Origin: Lachnospiraceae bacterium
GTDB lineage: Bacteria > Bacillota > Clostridia > Lachnospirales > Lachnospiraceae
Assembly: GCA_022766245.1 (NCBI GenBank)
Contig: JALEPL010000033.1
Span: forward strand, 1-64,000
Reading direction: 5' to 3'
Length of the DNA: 64,000 nt
Within the stretch, counting starts at the first letter, position 1. Each line of letters starts with the position of its first letter. Positions 59,905-64,000 of this stretch are shown here, one piece after another. A model generated the notes under the pieces. It was not told where the DNA came from. It made no database searches and worked only from the letters and a program-made list of their open reading frames with translations. The position numbers and the translations under genes were made by a program.

Positions 59905-60246
59905 ATGGAAGAGAAGAGAAAACATAAACGTCTTGATCTGGATGTGCAGATACAGCTGGAGAAGCTGGACCAGGGTGGTGTGACGACATTGAAGCTTATA
60001 CATGTGGACGTGACGGATATTTCCCGTTCCGGACTTGGTTTCCTGTCGGATAAGATGTTGGAGATTGGTAGTTTCTATGATACCAAGATACAGATTTGGA
60101 CAAAAGAAATCATTAATGCAGTGGTGGAAATCGTGCGTTGTGAAAGTCGTCCGGATGGAAAGTTTAAGTATGGATGTACTTTCGTGGGAATGACAGATAC
60201 GGAAGCACTAAAGATTGATATTTACCAGATTTTTAATGATGTATAA
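59905..60246 (+). CDS. PilZ domain protein (c-di-GMP receptor type)
   Basis: 113 residues. KRKHKR (R-x3-R-like, residues 4-9) and DISRSGLGF (D/N-x-S-x2-G) are the two c-di-GMP contact motifs of PilZ; the intervening beta strands and C-terminal GCTFVGM follow. It has only the PilZ domain. In motile bacteria such proteins often control flagella or exopolysaccharide; the window has a flagellar block at 41-46 kb. AGGAGA precedes the ATG. Confidence 0.88.
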   Translation: MEEKRKHKRLDLDVQIQLEKLDQGGVTTLKLIHVDVTDISRSGLGFLSDKMLEIGSFYDTKIQIWTKEIINAVVEIVRCESRPDGKFKYGCTFVGMTDTEALKIDIYQIFNDV

Positions 60247-60259
60247 GTCAGTATATGAA

Positions 60260-60312
60260 AAGGCCACAGGCAATGATGGAATCCTTCTTGATTCGGTTGC
60301 CTGTGGCTTTCT
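60260..60312. terminator. Bidirectional terminator between PilZ gene and tyrA
   Basis: GCCACAGGCAA (60263-60273) / TTGCCTGTGGC (60297-60307) with inner stem; AAAAGG on the left and CTTTCTG on the right can serve both convergent genes. Confidence 0.8.
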
Positions 60313-60313
60313 G

Positions 60314-61174
60314 TTATTTCTCCGGAATGGAATCCCGGTATTCTTTTGCATCTGCAAAAAAGTGTGAGATGGATTTGGTGTCTTCGGATGTGATATAGCC
60401 TTCCATTTCTGTTAAAATTCCCTTGAAATCCTCAATTAACGAAAGAATCTGGTCTTTGTTGGCGGCACATATATTCTGCCACATAACAGGGGAAGAGGAA
60501 GCAATCCTAGTAATGTCACGGAAACCGCCTGCCGCAATCCTTTTCATGGTCTGTTCGGAATCGTCTGTCCGTGCTACCAGATTTACCAGACTTGCTGCCA
60601 GGATATGAGGCAGATGACTGATGGATGCGGTGGCATGGTCATGGACATCGGGCTTCAGAATCATTGGAAGTGCAGCCAGAGATGCGACATATTCCTGCAT
60701 CTGCCCAAGGTCTTTAGGGTTTGTCTTTGCACAGGGCGTGAGAATGTAATAAGCATCTTTTATTAGCGCTGCATCGGCCGCCTGGTAACCTGTTTTTTCG
60801 GAACCGGCCATGGGATGACCGCCGATAAAGTTTTCTTCCATTCCCAGTGAGGTTACACTTTGATGAATATCGCCTTTCACGCTTCCCACATCTGTGATGA
60901 TACAGTGGGAGGAAATGACAGGCTTTAGCATCTCAAGGTATTCGATGTTCTTTTTGACCGGACAACAGAGAAAAATCAAATCCCGATCTGAAAAAGCAGT
61001 GATGGGGAGTAAAGCCTGATTGGTTATTGTGCCGTCCTCTGAAGCATTGGTAATGGTTTCCAGATGACCGGATGTTGCGATGATATCAGTATCCGGATAA
61101 ATGGCTTTGATGGCTTTGGCTATGGAACCGCCAATCAGACCGAGTCCGATAAATCCGATTTTTTCAAATTTCAT
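60314..61174 (-). CDS. tyrA: Prephenate dehydrogenase
   Basis: 286 residues. KIGFIGLGLIGGSIAKAIK is the NAD-binding fold; CPVKKN, ITDVGSVKG, IGGHPMAGSEKTGYQAADAALI are typical TyrA motifs (catalytic His in GGHPMAGSE). It makes 4-hydroxyphenylpyruvate for tyrosine. No C-terminal ACT domain is present, so feedback by Tyr through ACT is not expected. Preceded on the minus strand by AAGGAAGG-like sequence. Confidence 0.95.
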   Translation of the reverse strand: MKFEKIGFIGLGLIGGSIAKAIKAIYPDTDIIATSGHLETITNASEDGTITNQALLPITAFSDRDLIFLCCPVKKNIEYLEMLKPVISSHCIITDVGSVKGDIHQSVTSLGMEENFIGGHPMAGSEKTGYQAADAALIKDAYYILTPCAKTNPKDLGQMQEYVASLAALPMILKPDVHDHATASISHLPHILAASLVNLVARTDDSEQTMKRIAAGGFRDITRIASSSPVMWQNICAANKDQILSLIEDFKGILTEMEGYITSEDTKSISHFFADAKEYRDSIPEK

Positions 61175-61548
61175 AATGAGCCTTCCTTGCTTGTTGTATT
61201 TATGTATTTACACGCATGTTTGATATGATAATCATACATACTAACTAAATATATAAAATAAAATTAAGAATGTCAACACTTTAAAGTGATAAAGTATGGG
61301 GCTAAGGATTTAAAAGTTGAAAAAATGGAAACTGATTTGTTGTGAACAGCCAAAAAATTGTATTAAGGTACTAAATAGTCATATAGAAATTATTGTAATT
61401 GCATAAAAAATACATTTTTTCCAGTAAAAACAAGTGCAATTTGTACAAAATATTCACTGGTTGTTCATAGTTTGTTAATAAAAATTGAATAAAATAACTA
61501 TATGAAAAAGAAGAATGTGTACGGTATGCACATAGAAAGGGTCGTGAC
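61175..61548. promoter_or_regulatory. AT-rich divergent intergenic region (tyrA / secreted protein)
   Basis: 374 bp without a gene. Toward the right a weak promoter, TTGTTA (61472-61477), 17-bp spacer, TAACTA (61495-61500), precedes the 61549 gene. A sequence resembling the 27-bp family core (AAGGTACTAAATAGT at 61366) may be a decayed copy. Nothing else is recognised. Confidence 0.4.
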
Positions 61549-62868
61549 ATGCGCTATAAGAAAAGTTTGTTTGTGATTTTGATGATTATGGCAATGTTAT
61601 TAAATCAGCCGGAATTTGCTCGGGCAAATCAGACGGATATGGTGACATGGTCTTCTCAGAGTGCATGTTTCTTTGATTCTTATTCTGACTTTGATACTGC
61701 TTGCGATGAGGAAGGAACGTATCATTTGATGTATTTTCTTAATGGTGGGGTTGTGGATGGAGAACTTCAGGAAACCTATGTGGAGGCAGAATTGCCTCTC
61801 TCTCTGCCAATTCCTACCAGAGAAGGATATAATTTTGCAGGCTGGTACAGGGATAATAATTATAGACACAGAATCAATGGTATCACATGGGATAATTGTG
61901 GCAGCTATGCCTTGTTTGCAAAATGGACCAGGGAGATTGATGCTAATGCCAGTGTACAGATGTATTCCTATACCACAGACTCTACGGTAAGTGGAAATGA
62001 TAAAAAACTGGCGGAGTGCTGCTATGGATTTGTAGACACCATAGATATTCCCGGCATGCCTGCTACGAGGGAGGCAGATTATCAGGATAATCTCATCACC
62101 ACGAAAGCACAGTGCCCTCAGGGAATCTGTATGACAGAGGATTATTGCTTCATCACAGCGTATTGTAGCGATGACAGAGAAAATCTGGGTTCGCTGTATG
62201 TTTTTGATCGTCATACCGGGGAATATCTGGTGACGCTTGGTATGAAGAAGAAAAGCCATTTGGGCGGTTTGACTTACGATGGACGCAATCTATGGATTTG
62301 TCATTCAGATACTCGTACTCTGGAATGCATCAGTTATTCCTATATTCGACAGGTAGCTTCCGAAAAACCACAGATTTTTGTAGATTGTACCGGAATGTTT
62401 CAGGAATACCGGGTTGCAAATATGCCGTCCTGCATTACCTATCATGATGGACTTTTGTGGGTGGCAACCCATAACACTTATTTCAAATCGGTTATGGTTT
62501 CCTATCGATATTTGGATGGGAAACTGGTGGAGCAGCAACGCTATGAGATACCGGAAAAAGTACAGGGGATTGCCTTTGACGAAGAAGACCACGTGTATTT
62601 AAGTACTTCCTATGGCAGGACAAAATCATCTTACCTTAAGGTGTACGATTCTGTTGATGCCATGAATAACAATCCGGGTAATTGTTTCATTAAAGTGGAA
62701 ATGCCACCCTGCTCGGAGGAAATCAATTACACAGATGGAACAATATATATTCTTTTTGAATCTGCATCGGAAAAGTATTTTGAGGGAACCGATGGAAATG
62801 GCACGAGTGTCTGTCCGATTGATAAAATTCTTTCTGTGAACATTGATTCCATATTGTCCGGCTTATAA
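61549..62868 (+). CDS. Secreted protein with InlB B-repeat and propeller-like domain
   Basis: 439 residues. Signal peptide (LFVILMIMAMLLNQPEFARA). Residues about 60-130 (YFLNGGVVDGELQET...IPTREGYNFAGWYRDNNY...YALFAKW) are one Listeria-Bacteroides/InlB B-repeat. Residues about 190-435 contain repeated LWICHSD, LWVATHN, VYLSTSYG and IYILFES blades, which suggests a beta propeller. There is no sorting motif or C-terminal anchor, so the product is probably released. Ligand unknown. The gene precedes the LeuRS-like gene by 84 bp in the same direction. Confidence 0.75.
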   Translation: MRYKKSLFVILMIMAMLLNQPEFARANQTDMVTWSSQSACFFDSYSDFDTACDEEGTYHLMYFLNGGVVDGELQETYVEAELPLSLPIPTREGYNFAGWYRDNNYRHRINGITWDNCGSYALFAKWTREIDANASVQMYSYTTDSTVSGNDKKLAECCYGFVDTIDIPGMPATREADYQDNLITTKAQCPQGICMTEDYCFITAYCSDDRENLGSLYVFDRHTGEYLVTLGMKKKSHLGGLTYDGRNLWICHSDTRTLECISYSYIRQVASEKPQIFVDCTGMFQEYRVANMPSCITYHDGLLWVATHNTYFKSVMVSYRYLDGKLVEQQRYEIPEKVQGIAFDEEDHVYLSTSYGRTKSSYLKVYDSVDAMNNNPGNCFIKVEMPPCSEEINYTDGTIYILFESASEKYFEGTDGNGTSVCPIDKILSVNIDSILSGL

Positions 62869-62952
62869 ATGACAAACGGATTTCCCATATTTTTCCCTTG
62901 ACAAAAGAAGTGTGCAGGCTTTAGCATAAGGTGGATGACAGGAGGAATAATA

Positions 62953-64000
62953 ATGTCGCAGCATATAAAGAACTATAATTATAGAGAAATTGAAAATAAA
63001 TGGGAACAGAGTCTCTCGGATGCCGGAACAGAGGATGAGGGAGCCTCGGAAACGTACTATAAATGTCAGTGTATGCCGATTTTACAGCCACAGGAAATCT
63101 CTGTGGCTGATTTTCGTGGACGGCTGCTGGCAGATGTGTGGGCCAGATATCGATGTATGCAGGGTGAGGATGTGCTGAGTCTTCCGGATGATGTGACCAT
63201 GAATCAGGATGCAGTACAGTGGATCGAGCCTGTTATAGGACGTTTGGAATGCGAAGGATACCTGCTGTGGGAGAAGGAGGAGGGAGAAAACATCTATGGA
63301 ACATTGCTTCTGGAGCACTACATAGATGCGTTGAAGAAGGATTTATCTTTGGTGATGATACCGGAGTCTGTGGCCAATATGCAGTTGGATTGGCTGAATC
63401 GCTCCGATAGAATTGTACTTAGGAATCCCAGGGAACAGATTTTTCTTGCGCTCCAATTTTTGTATGGGCAGGGAGAGGGAGTACGTTATCGCCCAGTGGA
63501 TTTTTATGTGAATGGAACGACTCATGCGACTCGACGCCTGATATTAAGCCGTTTTCTGTCAAAAGTTCTTTATGATTGGAATATGGTGGATTTCAAAGAA
63601 CCCTTTCTGGAGATTGTCAGTGTGGGAAACATTACCGGAGAGGACGGAAAAAAGATGGATTTTGCCCGGGGGAATGCAGTAAATCCGGTATTTTTGGAAA
63701 ATGACTATGGAAAGGATGCATTGCGTCTTTATTTATTGTTTGTGGCACCCATGAGACAGGATTTTGCATGGGATGAGGATGGTCTGGAGGGAATCTATCA
63801 TTTTCTGACGAAGCTATGGAATCTGGTGGCAAATGGTAATGACTTGTCGGAGTCTGTTACGAAGGAACAGCAGGAATTATGCAGGGAAATGACGGAGGTA
63901 CTGTCTGACCGTTATCTGCAGTATAAGTTTAATACAGTTGTCTCGGGTCTGATGGAATATAATAATCGAATGATACGATTGGCCAGAGAAGGTGCGCTGG
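62953..64000 (+). CDS. LeuRS-like paralogue lacking HIGH, KMSKS and editing insertion (cut by window end)
   Basis: Open for at least 349 codons from ATG 62953 (AGGAGGA seven bases upstream) and running off the window. NYNYREIENKWEQ matches the LeuRS opening. The HIGH position reads SVADFRGRLLADVWARY where LeuRS has HVGHP.GY.A.D..ARY. YIDALKKDLSLVMIPESVANMQLDWLNRSDR matches the segment just before the CP1 editing domain (split: LKKDLSLVMIPESV, NMQLDWLNRSDR), and the next residues (YRPVDFYVNGTTHATRRL) match the segment just after it, so CP1 is missing. KMSKSRGN reads KMDFARGN. Catalytic aminoacylation is thus unlikely. The rest aligns with the LeuRS core. A tRNA- or leucine-sensing role is only speculation. 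Confidence 0.75.
   Translation, partial: MSQHIKNYNYREIENKWEQSLSDAGTEDEGASETYYKCQCMPILQPQEISVADFRGRLLADVWARYRCMQGEDVLSLPDDVTMNQDAVQWIEPVIGRLECEGYLLWEKEEGENIYGTLLLEHYIDALKKDLSLVMIPESVANMQLDWLNRSDRIVLRNPREQIFLALQFLYGQGEGVRYRPVDFYVNGTTHATRRLILSRFLSKVLYDWNMVDFKEPFLEIVSVGNITGEDGKKMDFARGNAVNPVFLENDYGKDALRLYLLFVAPMRQDFAWDEDGLEGIYHFLTKLWNLVANGNDLSESVTKEQQELCREMTEVLSDRYLQYKFNTVVSGLMEYNNRMIRLAREGAL

Overview
The window looks like a piece of chromosome from a motile, spore-forming Clostridia bacterium, most probably Lachnospiraceae. Support comes from spmA/spmB and a SpoIID-family protein, a short flagellar block with a sigma-28-like promoter, Firmicutes-type gene orders (yaaO-like to rsmI, rpsF-ssb-rpsR, gdpP-rplI-dnaB), a T-box leader before pheST, and gene families common in gut Lachnospiraceae (DUF6240-type protein, DUF1638, DUF951, ATP-type PEPCK). 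The genus cannot be fixed from the sequence alone.

Layout: 1-3.7 kb is a scarred accessory edge: an integrase C-terminus, a ParB scrap, a YitT membrane protein, a fused fossil of a PD-(D/E)XK nuclease and a LytTR response regulator, and an intact LytTR-PAS regulator. 3.7-11.3 kb is an envelope region: a DUF308 membrane protein, an 1825-residue secreted PI-PLC-like/MBG-repeat protein and a membrane coiled-coil protein with repeated FliM-like motifs. 11.4-17.6 kb has tRNA-Lys, DUF1638, trmB, a D,D-carboxypeptidase, an AbiE-like remnant and a MobA-MobB fusion. 17.9-27.4 kb holds the yaaO/gmk-like/yaaR/holB/ricT/trmN6/rsmI cluster, a DUF885 lipoprotein, spmAB and initiator tRNA. 27.5-40.9 kb has sortase B, sirtuin, rpsF-ssb-rpsR, a Ser/Thr kinase with a divergent regulator, an unusual winged-helix/GHKL-ATPase/STAS-like protein with a lone receiver, gdpP-rplI-dnaB, a MerR-like regulator and a ferredoxin. 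41-46.2 kb is the flagellar block. 46.3-54 kb contains citrate synthase, deoC-cdd, PEPCK, a probable 6S RNA, a SpoIID-like protein and BrkB. 55-64 kb has T-box-pheS-pheT, queA, a PilZ protein, tyrA, a secreted propeller-like protein and, cut by the window end, a LeuRS-like protein that has lost the HIGH and KMSKS signatures and the editing insertion.

Most genes are ordinary housekeeping genes. The least ordinary items are the LeuRS-like paralogue (62953 onward), the wH-ATPase-STAS plus receiver pair (33830-35434) with five 20-bp-phased upstream repeats, and a family of small mobile hairpins scattered between genes. These hairpins begin GTA and end TAC. Several are flanked by 8-bp direct repeats, and one has supplied the stop codon of the gene it entered (11198). 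A 27-bp minimal form recurs at least seven times with compensatory changes in its arms.

All functional calls rest on reading motifs by eye; no database search was run.
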